DNA from: Hyphomicrobium_A sp964622715
GTDB taxonomy: Bacteria > Pseudomonadota > Alphaproteobacteria > Rhizobiales > Hyphomicrobiaceae
DNA length: 64,000 nucleotides
NCBI GenBank assembly: GCA_964622715.1
Contig: CAZURR010000002.1
Location: 1 to 64,000 of the forward strand
Direction: 5' to 3'
Part shown: one piece after another, positions 26,554-35,438 of the stretch
Layout of the letters: each line of letters begins with the position of its first letter
How positions within the stretch are numbered: the first letter of the stretch is position 1
Program-made: the position numbers and the translations under genes
Notes under the pieces: model-generated
What the model saw: the letters and a program-made list of their open reading frames with translations, nothing else
Told to the model about the DNA's origin: nothing
Database searches by the model: none

Positions 26554-27393
26554 CTATTCCCGCCGCAACACACTGTTGACCAATCGGTTCGCCCAACTCT
26601 TGGAGCGAAACGTGCGCTTAAGTTCAACTGGGTCGTATACCGTATCAACCCAGTCCAAGAATGGCATTGGACGCTCAGCGTTGTCCGCGAGATATCTTTC
26701 GAAGAAGTAGTCAAGGATACCGGTGTCTGCCTGGCGGATGTGGCCATACCTTATTGAGAGTTCGTTCTTAGCCACATCAAGCGGCACACCTTCATGGAAA
26801 AAGCGGTAAAGCACACTCATGATGCCGGCGCGATCCGCACCGGATTTGCAGTGCATCAGTATAGGGTAATCAATCGTCTCGAAGAGTGACCTGGCGGCCT
26901 TCAGTTCCTCTGGCGTGGGCGCGGCGCGCGATCGAACCTGGAAATTGATGAGCTTTATGCCGTAACGGTCACACGCGGCTTGCTCGAGCCAATAGCTGCC
27001 GCATTGGCGTTCGCCGCGCAAGTTGATGATTGTTCGGATGCCGGATTTGGAAAATCGGCGAATGTGATGGGGTGCCGGTTGGGCGGCCCGCCAGGCGCAA
27101 TCTGAAATCCTATGGCAGTTGGCATAGAACATCCGGAAGATGCCGTGATCCACGAACAACATGTCGAGATAGGTCGCCAGAGGTCCAAGGCTGCTGCGAA
27201 TCCAATCGGGCGAGCGCTGCATCATTCGTTCGCGATAAGCCTGCGCTGCGCGGCGCCACGAGCGTTTGGCCCGCTTAACCAATCCAGGCATAGGCTGGCT
27301 GATGTCCGGATCTCCGGGACGCGAGGAGCGTGGAGAGCCCGCGGCCCCTATTTTCGGTGCGTCCCTGTTCACACGAATGTCCCTGTTTGCCAT
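26554..27393 (-). CDS. Dual-specificity/tyrosine phosphatase-like protein
   Basis: A 279-residue protein with a cysteine-based phosphatase domain. The P-loop HCKSGADRAG near residue 184 fits HCxxGxxR, and SGIRTIINLRGER upstream fits the DSP fold. Residues about 1-90 are basic and precede the domain. The ATG at 27393 (MANRDIRVN) is the best start. It is on the opposite strand between the MsbA-like gene (tail to tail, 9 bases) and the acyltransferase-Kdo transferase gene (divergent, 89 bases). A role on lipid or sugar phosphates of the envelope is suggested by position only. Confidence 0.78.
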   Translation of the reverse strand: MANRDIRVNRDAPKIGAAGSPRSSRPGDPDISQPMPGLVKRAKRSWRRAAQAYRERMMQRSPDWIRSSLGPLATYLDMLFVDHGIFRMFYANCHRISDCAWRAAQPAPHHIRRFSKSGIRTIINLRGERQCGSYWLEQAACDRYGIKLINFQVRSRAAPTPEELKAARSLFETIDYPILMHCKSGADRAGIMSVLYRFFHEGVPLDVAKNELSIRYGHIRQADTGILDYFFERYLADNAERPMPFLDWVDTVYDPVELKRTFRSKSWANRLVNSVLRRE

Positions 27394-27482
27394 CGCTAGA
27401 TATTCGCTATAGGAACCAGCTGCAAGTGGTTCGCAGAGGACCGCTGGCGTACAAGCGTTTCTGCGCCGAGGCATCCCTGAGG

Positions 27483-29513
27483 ATGGTACGTTCCCCCCCG
27501 ACGACATCCACACCGAACAGACTCGCGGGCCGCGTCATTGCCAGCTTGATAGACGTTGTGAGGCAAACCTCGCGTACTGTCTATGAACCGGAAGATGCGT
27601 TGGCCCGTCTTGAGGCTGGTCATCCCCTAATTGCGGCCGTTTGGCACGGCCAGTTTATGATGACCGTCGGCTTTAGACCGCCCGGAACCAAGATCTCCGC
27701 CATGGTTGCACGCCACGGCGATGCTGAGCTAATCGGCGCGGCGATGTCGTGCTTCGATGTTGATCTCATTCGCGGTGCTGGCGCTGGAGGGCGCCGCAAA
27801 GACCGCGGCGGCGCACATGCGCTTCGCGCGGCCGTGCGTGCGCTCAACAGCGGCTCTTCCATCGTCATCACCGCTGACGTCCCGCCAGGTCCAGCCCGGC
27901 GCGCGGGGCCTGGCATCGTCATGCTGGCACGTCTATCCGGCAGACCGATCATACCCACGGCCGTCGCCACATCCCGTTTCATCGCTCTCAATACCTGGAG
28001 CCGAATGACGATTAACCTGCCGTTCTCAAAACTCGCCTATGTCGCCGGCGATCCCATCCGCGTTGCGCCGGACGCTGACCGGGAAGCACTGGAGGCCGCG
28101 AGCGCAGAGCTCGAGCGTTCGCTCAATGCAGTAACGGCGCGAGCGTACGAGCTTGCCGGTGCCGATATCGCGCGGATAGAACGACGCACAGCGGCCTCTA
28201 ACCCAGACGCACCTGCTCCGGAGCCGGGATTGCTCCTCAAGACTTACCGTACTGCTATGAGCCTGCTGCGCCCCTTAGCGCCGACTGTTTTGAAAGTGCG
28301 CGAACGTCAAGGCAAAGAGGATCCACGCCGGCGCTCGGAGCGCTTGGGCGTGGCCAGCTCTGTGCGACCGGAAGGATTACTCGTTTGGGTTCACGCAGCA
28401 AGTGTCGGCGAAACCAATGCCGTACTCCCCATGATCGAAGGGCTCAAGGCGGCCCGACCTGAACTCAAATTTCTGCTGACGACGGGAACCGTTACGTCTG
28501 CAGAGCTTGCCGAGCAACGCCTCGGTCCTGATAGTCGGCACCAATACGTCCCACTCGATGCGCCGGAGTACGCGGCGCGTTTTCTTGACCACTGGTGCCC
28601 GGATATGGCGGTGTTCACCGAGTCGGAGATTTGGCCATCGTTGATCCTGGAGACGTCGGCGCGTGGCATTCCCATGGCGCTTATCAACGGCCGCATCTCG
28701 CGCCGCAGCCTGCGCCGCTGGCGTCGCAATGCCAGCATGGCGAATGCTCTCTTTGGACGTTTTCAGATCGTGCTAACGCAGAACAAACGGCTCGCCCGAG
28801 ACTTCGAATTGCTCGGCGCGCGCAAAGTCCAAGCCGTTGGCAATCTTAAGATTGATTCTCCACCGCCTCCAATCGACGCCGCCAAGTTGTATCGCCTCAA
28901 GAATGCTTTAGCGTCGCGTCCCATCCTTGTGGCTGCCAGTACGCACGACGGCGAAGAGGCGATCATCGCCCAAGCCCATCGCCAGCTCGCCCGCAAATTC
29001 GAAGGGTTCTGCACTATTATCGCGCCGCGCCACCCGGAACGTGGCACCAGCGTCGCCGAAGGCCTCAAGGAACTTGGATTGTCCGTGACCCAGCGCTCAC
29101 TCGGTGCGATGCCAACAAAGCGTACCGATATCTACATCGCCGACACGATTGGCGAACTCGGGACGTTGTATGCGCTTTCGCCTATCGCCTTTATCGGCGG
29201 TTCCCTCATCGAGCACGGCGGTCAGAATCCTATTGAGGCTATCCGTCATGGCGCCGTCGTTATGACCGGGCCGCATTGGCGCAACTTCACCGACGCCTAT
29301 CGCGCGCTATTGCAACACAAAGGCGCGATCGAGGTGAATTCCACCGAGGAACTCGCTGAAAGCATTTCTCAGTTGCTGAACAGTCAATCGGAGATGCAGC
29401 ACATGCGCGACGGCGCTAACGAGGCACTTGGCACACTTTCGGGCGCTCTTGAGCGCACTATTGAGCTCCTACTGTCCATTCTTCCCGACGAGAGGCTGAA
29501 GCGTGCGTCGTGA
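27483..29513 (+). CDS. waaA: Fused DUF374 acyltransferase and Kdo transferase (WaaA)
   Basis: One open frame of about 676 residues encodes two enzymes that are normally separate. Residues about 20-230 match the DUF374 LPLAT-like acyltransferase family: AAVWHGQFMM, KISAMVARHGDAELI, RGAGAGGRRKDRGGA, IVITADVPPGPAR. An Ala/Pro linker (NPDAPAPEPG) follows. Residues about 250-676 are 3-deoxy-D-manno-octulosonic acid transferase (GT30): RQGKEDPRRRSERLG, VHAASVGET, TESEIWPSLI, NGRIS, VGNLKID, IGGSLIEHGGQNP. No stop or frameshift lies between the halves. An internal TTG at 28230 with GGAG six bases before it could still start the WaaA half alone. The N-terminal start is uncertain; a GTG at 27426 has AGGAA upstream. 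It overlaps lpxK by 11 bases. Confidence 0.85.
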   Translation: MVRSPPTTSTPNRLAGRVIASLIDVVRQTSRTVYEPEDALARLEAGHPLIAAVWHGQFMMTVGFRPPGTKISAMVARHGDAELIGAAMSCFDVDLIRGAGAGGRRKDRGGAHALRAAVRALNSGSSIVITADVPPGPARRAGPGIVMLARLSGRPIIPTAVATSRFIALNTWSRMTINLPFSKLAYVAGDPIRVAPDADREALEAASAELERSLNAVTARAYELAGADIARIERRTAASNPDAPAPEPGLLLKTYRTAMSLLRPLAPTVLKVRERQGKEDPRRRSERLGVASSVRPEGLLVWVHAASVGETNAVLPMIEGLKAARPELKFLLTTGTVTSAELAEQRLGPDSRHQYVPLDAPEYAARFLDHWCPDMAVFTESEIWPSLILETSARGIPMALINGRISRRSLRRWRRNASMANALFGRFQIVLTQNKRLARDFELLGARKVQAVGNLKIDSPPPPIDAAKLYRLKNALASRPILVAASTHDGEEAIIAQAHRQLARKFEGFCTIIAPRHPERGTSVAEGLKELGLSVTQRSLGAMPTKRTDIYIADTIGELGTLYALSPIAFIGGSLIEHGGQNPIEAIRHGAVVMTGPHWRNFTDAYRALLQHKGAIEVNSTEELAESISQLLNSQSEMQHMRDGANEALGTLSGALERTIELLLSILPDERLKRAS

Positions 29514-30549
29514 GGAGCCGCAATGGTGGTATGGCGAGACGCACGACCTACGCCAGCGCCTGCTCGCGCCCGTAGCGCACCTCTATGGGTGGATTGTTGA
29601 GGCGCGCTTTCGCCGCCACAATCGCTATCGCTCGCGATTTCCCGTCATCTGTGTCGGCAATTTTACCGCCGGTGGCGCGGGCAAGACGCCGCTTGCACTG
29701 TTCATCGCCCAGTTGCTGCTGGAACGCGGCGCAAGCCCGGTGTTTTTGTCGCGTGGCTATGGTGGAACGTCGGCGGGACCGGTTTGGGTCGAGGATACGC
29801 CTGATGCCGCACAACAGTTTGGCGATGAGCCACTGCTGCTTGCACGCGTGGCGCCAACGCTTGTCGCCCGCAACCGTAAGGCCGGCTTGCAGATGATTGA
29901 GGACGGCGGGTGGCACGTGAGCGTCGTCATTATGGACGACGGGCTGCAGAACCCGACGGTCATCAAGGATCTGTCGATTGCCGTTGTCGACAGCCGGCGT
30001 GGGGTGGGGAATGGCGAGGTTATTCCTGCTGGCCCATTGCGCGCACCACTCGAATTTCAACTCGGGCTCATCGATGCGATCGTGGTTAGGGCGCCGGATG
30101 CCGCCGCCCGGTCACAAGATCAGGGCGTCCACCAGCTGCTCCGCCGCACATTTCCTGGCCCCGTATTGGCAGCATGTGCCGTTCCCAGTGGCGACACCGA
30201 TTGGCTAACAGAGATGCCAATCGTCGCTTATGCCGGCATCGCCAATCCAGATCGCTTCTTTGGGCTTCTGGAGGCCTCGGGCGCCCGTGTCGTGCAGCGC
30301 GTCGCCTTCCCCGACCACCATGCCTACACGCGTGCTGACGCCGTCCGCTTGCTGGAGCGCGCACAGACGACGGGCGCGCGCCTCGTCACAACGGAGAAAG
30401 ATTGGGTCCGCCTCAAAGGCAGCGCCGACGTGCGCAAAGATTTGCTGGCGCAGACCGAGCCATTCGCTATCGAAATGGCGTTTGAAAGGCGGGACCTGGA
30501 CCGCCTGAGCGCATTGATCGACGGAGTGACGCAGAGTGTGCGCGCCTAA
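29503..30549 (+). CDS. lpxK: Tetraacyldisaccharide 4'-kinase
   Basis: A 348-residue membrane-associated kinase that phosphorylates the 4' position of the lipid A disaccharide. The P-loop region is VGNFTAGGAGKTPLA near residue 52, followed by FLSRGYGG, DEPLLLAR and MDDGLQNP, all LpxK hallmarks. The C-terminal part has FPDHHAYTRADA and TTEKDWVRL. It begins at GTG 29503 inside the end of the waaA fusion gene, so the two are coupled. Confidence 0.95.
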   Translation: MRREEPQWWYGETHDLRQRLLAPVAHLYGWIVEARFRRHNRYRSRFPVICVGNFTAGGAGKTPLALFIAQLLLERGASPVFLSRGYGGTSAGPVWVEDTPDAAQQFGDEPLLLARVAPTLVARNRKAGLQMIEDGGWHVSVVIMDDGLQNPTVIKDLSIAVVDSRRGVGNGEVIPAGPLRAPLEFQLGLIDAIVVRAPDAAARSQDQGVHQLLRRTFPGPVLAACAVPSGDTDWLTEMPIVAYAGIANPDRFFGLLEASGARVVQRVAFPDHHAYTRADAVRLLERAQTTGARLVTTEKDWVRLKGSADVRKDLLAQTEPFAIEMAFERRDLDRLSALIDGVTQSVRA

Positions 30550-30569
30550 AATCGCCCATCGATGCCGCT

Positions 30570-30794
30570 TTAGCGCTTCTGGTGCACCTGCCGGTAGCGC
30601 CGTAACGAGACCTCAGGCGAGACGTAGGCCTCCTGCAGCTCCACGCTCCAATATCTTAGATCCGGCAGCAAGATAGGCTCGCCCGTGACGGCACAACGCA
30701 CGAAGTCCCCCGGCGAGACCACTTGGAATTCACCGTTCAAGTATCGCAGCTTAGCTTCACCTCTGAGGCCGAAGAACTTTTCGAAGCGGTTCAT
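30570..30794 (-). CDS. DUF2093 family protein
   Basis: A 74-residue protein matching DUF2093: AKLRYLNGEFQVVSPGDFV, then RCAVTGEPILLPDLRYWSVE, ending SPEVSLRRYRQ. The family is small, alphaproteobacterial and of unknown function, and is typically found next to lpxK as here. It lies 20 bases from the lpxK stop in convergent orientation and 93 bases downstream of xseA on the same strand. Confidence 0.85.
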   Translation of the reverse strand: MNRFEKFFGLRGEAKLRYLNGEFQVVSPGDFVRCAVTGEPILLPDLRYWSVELQEAYVSPEVSLRRYRQVHQKR

Positions 30795-30887
30795 CGAAGT
30801 CTCTGTTTGCGGGGCCTGCCAATTCAGTGCACTTCACATTGCCAATCGCGCGCGCTGCGTCAAGCCGCACTTTGGACCCGCGTTGTT

Positions 30888-32552
30888 CTAAAAGAGAGAT
30901 CCTTGTCCGCTGCTCCCTCCACCACGGCGCCTTCGCGTCGGCCGCGTCGGCGATTGCCGCGGCGCCGGGACCACCGTCTTCCTGGTGTCGTCCAAATCGA
31001 CCTCGCGCGCCTCAGCAATCGCGCGACCGTCCGAGAATTCCAGTTCGAGACGATCACCAGCGTGCAAATCCGCAGCATGGCGAACCGTTTGGCCAGCCTT
31101 ATCGCGAACAAGCGTGAACCCACGCTGTAGCACTCTGTGATAACTCAAGGAGCCGAGCAACTTAGCGCTCCCATCGAGTTGCCGACGGCCCGCCAAAATG
31201 CGATTGCGCAAGGCTTGTATGGACCGTGCTTCCAAGGCACTGAGCCGTTCGCCGCCAAATGAAATGCGCTGTGGCACCGTTTCCGGTTGCATGCGGCCCG
31301 CAACTCGCTCAAACCTCGCGCGCCGCGCAGCAGCGCTGCGTGACAAAGCGTCAAGGTTTCTGCGGCCAAACGCGTCGAGACGGTCGCGCGCCCGGCCAAG
31401 CCGCGCGCTGAGAAGACGCGGATGCAGACGCGAACTGCTGCGCACATGGCGCATGTGATGCGCGCGCGTGTTTGCAAGCAATGCCCGGCCTAACCGCTTT
31501 TCAACAGCGTCGAAGTGCTGGCGCGGCAGAGCGACAAGATCCTCTAAGCGCGGTAAGCCCCGCGCCGCTGCCCTGAGATGCGTACGCGCACTTTCCAGGA
31601 CGCGGCGAGTAGCCGTTGCTAGCCTCAAAGCGAGCTTTGCGGTGTTTTCGGCCAGGTCCGCATGCTTGGGCACGGCCCACTCAGCCGCCTTGGTAGGCGT
31701 GGGCGCGCGCGCATCGGCAACAAGATCGATGAGCGTCCAATCCGTTTCGTGGCCAACAGCAGAGATTAGCGGGATGGTGCTCTGCGCAACGGCGCGGACC
31801 ACGATCTCCTCATTGAAGCCCCACAGGTCATCAAGGCTGCCGCCGCCGCGCGCGACGATCAGGACATCCGGGCGCGCAATTGCACCTCCCGGCGCAATTT
31901 CATTAAAACCGCGGATAGCCGCAGCCACTTCGCCTGCGCTCGTCTCGCCTTGCACACGAACCGGCCAAATAAGTACGCGCGTGGGGAACCGCTCGTTGAA
32001 GCCGTGCAACATATCACGAATGACTGCGCCCGTCGGCGACGTAATAATGCCGACGACGCCAGGCAGGAATGGCCTTGGCCTTTTGCACTTCTCGTCGAAC
32101 AAACCTTCGGCGGCGAGTTTCTTTTTGCGCTCCTCTAAAAGCGCCATCAGCGCACCAAGGCCGGCGGGTTCCAGGCTCTCGATCACGATCTGATACTTGG
32201 AGGATCCGGGATAAGTCGTAATGCGCCCCTGGGCGACAACCTCCATGCCCTCTTCCGGCTTCACCTTGAGCCGCTGAAATACACCCTTCCAGATCACCGC
32301 CTCGATCTTGGCCTTGTCGTCCTTCAAGGCGAAATAGCAGTGCCCCGAGGCATGCGGACCGCGATAACCCGACACCTCGCCACGCAGGCGGACGTAGCCA
32401 AAACCCTGCTCCAGCGCGCGCTTGATCGCGCTGGAAAGCTCCGAGACGGTGTACTCGGCCACGTTGGCGCCGACCGGGGTCTTTGCGGCTTCCTTATTCA
32501 CGGCAGGTCGCCCATTTGTTGCTTGCCGATTCGATGATACATCAGGCCGCAA
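30888..32552 (-). CDS. xseA: Exodeoxyribonuclease VII large subunit
   Basis: The catalytic subunit of exonuclease VII, 554 residues against about 456 in E. coli. An OB-fold N-terminal domain (EYTVSELSSAIKRALEQGF, LRGEVSGYRGPHASGHCYF) precedes the nuclease domain with VGIITSPTGAVIRD, DVLIVARGGGSLDDLWGFNE and ISAVGHETDWTLIDLVAD. A long Arg-rich helical region follows, and the end (about residues 525-554) is a basic Pro/Arg/Gly tail closing in GQGSLF. The reading frame opens at a TTG; a GTG at 32501 is an alternative. It is divergent from purD, 54 bases away. Confidence 0.94.
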   Translation of the reverse strand: MRPDVSSNRQATNGRPAVNKEAAKTPVGANVAEYTVSELSSAIKRALEQGFGYVRLRGEVSGYRGPHASGHCYFALKDDKAKIEAVIWKGVFQRLKVKPEEGMEVVAQGRITTYPGSSKYQIVIESLEPAGLGALMALLEERKKKLAAEGLFDEKCKRPRPFLPGVVGIITSPTGAVIRDMLHGFNERFPTRVLIWPVRVQGETSAGEVAAAIRGFNEIAPGGAIARPDVLIVARGGGSLDDLWGFNEEIVVRAVAQSTIPLISAVGHETDWTLIDLVADARAPTPTKAAEWAVPKHADLAENTAKLALRLATATRRVLESARTHLRAAARGLPRLEDLVALPRQHFDAVEKRLGRALLANTRAHHMRHVRSSSRLHPRLLSARLGRARDRLDAFGRRNLDALSRSAAARRARFERVAGRMQPETVPQRISFGGERLSALEARSIQALRNRILAGRRQLDGSAKLLGSLSYHRVLQRGFTLVRDKAGQTVRHAADLHAGDRLELEFSDGRAIAEAREVDLDDTRKTVVPAPRQSPTRPTRRRRGGGSSGQGSLF

Positions 32553-32606
32553 TCTGCCTGTTCACGTCGCGATGCAAGACTTCACGATATTGAGAGCTCC
32601 CAAACA

Positions 32607-33887
32607 ATGAACGTGCTCCTCATCGGTTCCGGCGGACGCGAGCACGCGCTCGCTTGGGCGATCAGCGCGAGTCCTCTGCTATCGAAGCTCTACTGCGCGC
32701 CCGGCAATGGCGGAATTTCAGACGTCGCCGAATGTGTTTCTCTCCCCGTCGCGGACCACACGGCCGTGATCCGATTCTGCAAGGACAACAACGTCGACTT
32801 TGTGATCATCGGTCCCGAGGCGCCGCTTGTCGCCGGAATTGTGGATGATTTGACCACAGCCGGCATCATGTGTTTCGGGCCCACGCAAGCAGCCTCGCAA
32901 TTGGAGGGTTCCAAGGCCTTCACCAAGGATCTATGCCGCGAGTTCGATATTCCCACAGGCACGTATGGCCATTTCACTGATCCGGACGCTGCCAAGGCGT
33001 ATCTCGCCGGCCAGCCGTTGCCGATCGTCGTCAAAGCCGACGGTCTTGCCGCCGGAAAGGGTGTCGTCATTGCCGAAACGCGTGCGGACGGGGAAGCAGC
33101 AATCGATGCGTGCTTCTCAGGCGCCTTTGGAAAAGCCGGTGAAGAGGTCGTGGTTGAGGAGTTCTTGCGCGGTGAGGAGGCAAGCGTCTTCGCCCTTGTC
33201 GATGGCAAAACCGCGCTGGCACTTGCTGCCGCCCAGGACCACAAGCGCGTGGGCGACGGCGATACCGGGCCGAACACGGGCGGCATGGGCGCATATTCGC
33301 CGGCACCTGTGATGACCGACGCATTGATCGCGAGGACCATGGACGAGATCATCCGCCCTACTGTTGCGGCGATGCAAGAGCGTGGCGCGCCGTTCAAGGG
33401 CGTGCTGTATGCCGGTCTCATGATCACGCCCGAAGGCCCAAAACTGATTGAGTACAACGTCCGCTTCGGCGATCCCGAGATGCAGGTTCTCGTAATGCGC
33501 TTAAAGTCCGACCTGCTGGAGGCCCTACTCGCCACCGCGGATGGCAAACTCGAGACACTTGATTTGCAGTGGCACGATGATGCGGCGCTCACCGTCGTCA
33601 TGGCCGGAAACGGCTATCCTGGTACGCCGCTGAAGGGAACGCAGATCAAGGGGCTGGCTGAAGCCGCACAAGACGCTGACGTTGAGATCTTCCACGCCGG
33701 AACCAAGCGCGACGGGGACCGTTTGCTCGCCAACGGTGGCCGCGTCCTCGACGTCACCGCGCGCGGCAAGACGGTCGCCGACGCCCAGGCGCGCGCCTAT
33801 GCGGCCATCGCCAAGATCGATTGGCCCGGTGGCTTCTGCCGCAATGACATCGGCTGGCGCGCAATTGCCCGCGAAAAGCCCGTTTAA
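32607..33887 (+). CDS. purD: Phosphoribosylamine-glycine ligase
   Basis: A 426-residue ATP-grasp enzyme making glycinamide ribonucleotide in purine synthesis. It begins MNVLLIGSGGREHALAW and contains DFVIIGPEAPLVAGIVDDL, VVKADGLAAGKGV and GGMGAYSPAPVM. The metal-site region is IEYNVRFGDPEMQVL. Length and start are typical. A 14-base perfect palindrome lies just after the stop (33896-33909). Confidence 0.97.
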   Translation: MNVLLIGSGGREHALAWAISASPLLSKLYCAPGNGGISDVAECVSLPVADHTAVIRFCKDNNVDFVIIGPEAPLVAGIVDDLTTAGIMCFGPTQAASQLEGSKAFTKDLCREFDIPTGTYGHFTDPDAAKAYLAGQPLPIVVKADGLAAGKGVVIAETRADGEAAIDACFSGAFGKAGEEVVVEEFLRGEEASVFALVDGKTALALAAAQDHKRVGDGDTGPNTGGMGAYSPAPVMTDALIARTMDEIIRPTVAAMQERGAPFKGVLYAGLMITPEGPKLIEYNVRFGDPEMQVLVMRLKSDLLEALLATADGKLETLDLQWHDDAALTVVMAGNGYPGTPLKGTQIKGLAEAAQDADVEIFHAGTKRDGDRLLANGGRVLDVTARGKTVADAQARAYAAIAKIDWPGGFCRNDIGWRAIAREKPV

Positions 33888-33895
33888 TAAACGAT

Positions 33896-33909
33896 GCTGG
33901 TGCACCAGC
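33896..33909. promoter_or_regulatory. Perfect 14-base palindrome between purD and the patatin gene
   Basis: GCTGGTGCACCAGC is fully self-complementary with no loop, so it looks more like a protein-binding dyad than an RNA hairpin. It lies 8 bases after the purD stop and 42 bases before the patatin-like gene. No binding protein can be named. Confidence 0.25.
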
Positions 33910-33951
33910 GAACCTCTACTGGCGTCGTCCCGTAATGGGCTTAACTGCAGC

Positions 33952-34950
33952 ATGACAAAAAAAACTGTGTCCCCAATCCTGGCAACTGAAAAGGCCAAGC
34001 TGCCCGTCCGACAGCCAACCATTGCGCTCGCGCTCGGTGGCGGCGGTGCGCGCGGTCTTGCCCACATCCTCATCCTGGAAGCGTTTGACGAGATGGGCTT
34101 GCGTCCCAAGATCATCGCTGGCGTTTCAATTGGCGCAATCTTCGGCGCAGCCTATGCCTCAGGTCTTTCGGGAAAAGAGATCCGCGCGCACGCTACAGAG
34201 GTTCTCAAAAAGCGTTTCAACTTGGTACGCGACCTCTTCTCCGCGCGCGTCAGAGTCGAACGGCGGTTCTGGAGTCCCTTCTCGATCGGATCTGCCTTTC
34301 TCGCACCCGCCAAGCTGCTCGACATCATCCTGCCAACACGCATTGCGCGCGACTTTGCGCACCTCGACATCCCGCTGAAAATCGTCGCCTCCGATTTTTA
34401 CGCCCAGGATCCGGTAATCTTTTCCTCCGGGCCACTGCGCCAGGCGATTGCCGCCAGTATCGCCTTGCCAGTCGTTTTCGAACCGGTGGTAGTGGGGGGC
34501 AGCGTGCTTATTGATGGCGGGCTCGTCAACCCGTTGCCCTTCGACATCATCGCAGGCGAGGCGGACCTAACTGTCGCTATCGACGTGAGCGGCGCTCCCA
34601 TGCCGCGAGTTGGACGCAAGAAGCCCAAGACTTGGGAAACGCTGTTTTCAAGCTCACTTATTTTCGAGCGCACGATCATCAAGGAGAAGCTGCGCTCACG
34701 CCAGCCCGACGTTTACATCGATGCCGGGACCAGCCGCTATCAGGTCCTCGACTTCCTCAAGATTGATGAAATTCTGGCTGCAGCCGCGCCGGCCAAGGAA
34801 CGCTTCAAGGCGGAGCTTACTCGCGTGCTTGAAGCAGAAACGCTCAAAGCCGTGGAAGCAATAGAAGCATCCGCGCACAACGACGTTAGCCCGCGTAAGC
34901 GTCTTGCGCGCGCGCGTCTTCTGAGACGTGGCCGGCAACGCAAGTCTTAG
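33952..34950 (+). CDS. Patatin-like phospholipase
   Basis: A 332-residue serine hydrolase of the patatin/RssA type. The oxyanion loop GGGGARG is near residue 28, the nucleophile motif GVSIG near residue 57 and the catalytic Asp motif DGGLVNPLP near residue 188, forming the Ser-Asp dyad. No signal peptide is seen. The C-terminal tail from about residue 305 is basic (RKRLARARLLRRGRQRKS). It probably deacylates membrane phospholipids. It ends overlapping the tadA stop by four bases in convergent orientation. Confidence 0.88.
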   Translation: MTKKTVSPILATEKAKLPVRQPTIALALGGGGARGLAHILILEAFDEMGLRPKIIAGVSIGAIFGAAYASGLSGKEIRAHATEVLKKRFNLVRDLFSARVRVERRFWSPFSIGSAFLAPAKLLDIILPTRIARDFAHLDIPLKIVASDFYAQDPVIFSSGPLRQAIAASIALPVVFEPVVVGGSVLIDGGLVNPLPFDIIAGEADLTVAIDVSGAPMPRVGRKKPKTWETLFSSSLIFERTIIKEKLRSRQPDVYIDAGTSRYQVLDFLKIDEILAAAAPAKERFKAELTRVLEAETLKAVEAIEASAHNDVSPRKRLARARLLRRGRQRKS

Positions 34951-35405
34951 CGCTTGGCTTCGAAAAACGCTTTGAGAAGGGCGCCGGCTCGCTCCTCATC
35001 GATGCCGGCGTATATCGCCGGAGCGTGGTGGCAGGTTGGCTGATTGAAGACGCGCGCGCCGTGCTCCACCCCGCCGCCCTTGGGATCCGCCGCGCCATAA
35101 TAGAGGCGGCGAATGCGCGCAAACGATATGGCCCCTGCGCACATAGGGCAGGGCTCCAACGTGACGTAGAGATCGCAATCGAGCAATCGTTCCAAGCCAA
35201 TCTTGGCGCAGGCGTCGCGTATGGCCAGCATTTCAGCGTGGGCGGTGGGATCGTTCATTGCCCGTGTCCGATTGCCGGCAGCCGCGAGAATTGCGCCATC
35301 GGGCCCGGTGATGACGGCACCAATAGGCACCTCGCCGCGCGCTTCTGCGGCTTGCGCTTCTGCTAACGCTCGCGCCATATGGCCGGTCTCGCGACGCGAT
35401 GTCAT
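34947..35405 (-). CDS. tadA: tRNA-specific adenosine deaminase
   Basis: A 152-residue zinc deaminase that converts A34 to inosine in tRNA-Arg(ACG). The zinc site is HAEM near residue 54 and PCPMCAGA near residue 85, with the proton-shuttling Glu in HAE. The C-terminal segment KGGGVEHGARVFNQPTCHH is TadA-typical. The ATG at 35405 follows AGGAG, excluding the longer frame to 35453. It is divergent from rluB with 33 bases between starts. Confidence 0.93.
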   Translation of the reverse strand: MTSRRETGHMARALAEAQAAEARGEVPIGAVITGPDGAILAAAGNRTRAMNDPTAHAEMLAIRDACAKIGLERLLDCDLYVTLEPCPMCAGAISFARIRRLYYGAADPKGGGVEHGARVFNQPTCHHAPAIYAGIDEERAGALLKAFFEAKR

Positions 35406-35438
35406 AACGGCTCCTGCCTGGTAATACCCAAACTGTCC

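Noticed and set aside
32690..33601. Minus-strand frame of 303 codons opposite purD
   Set aside because: Antisense shadow, low-complexity Ser/Ala/Pro composition, no motif.
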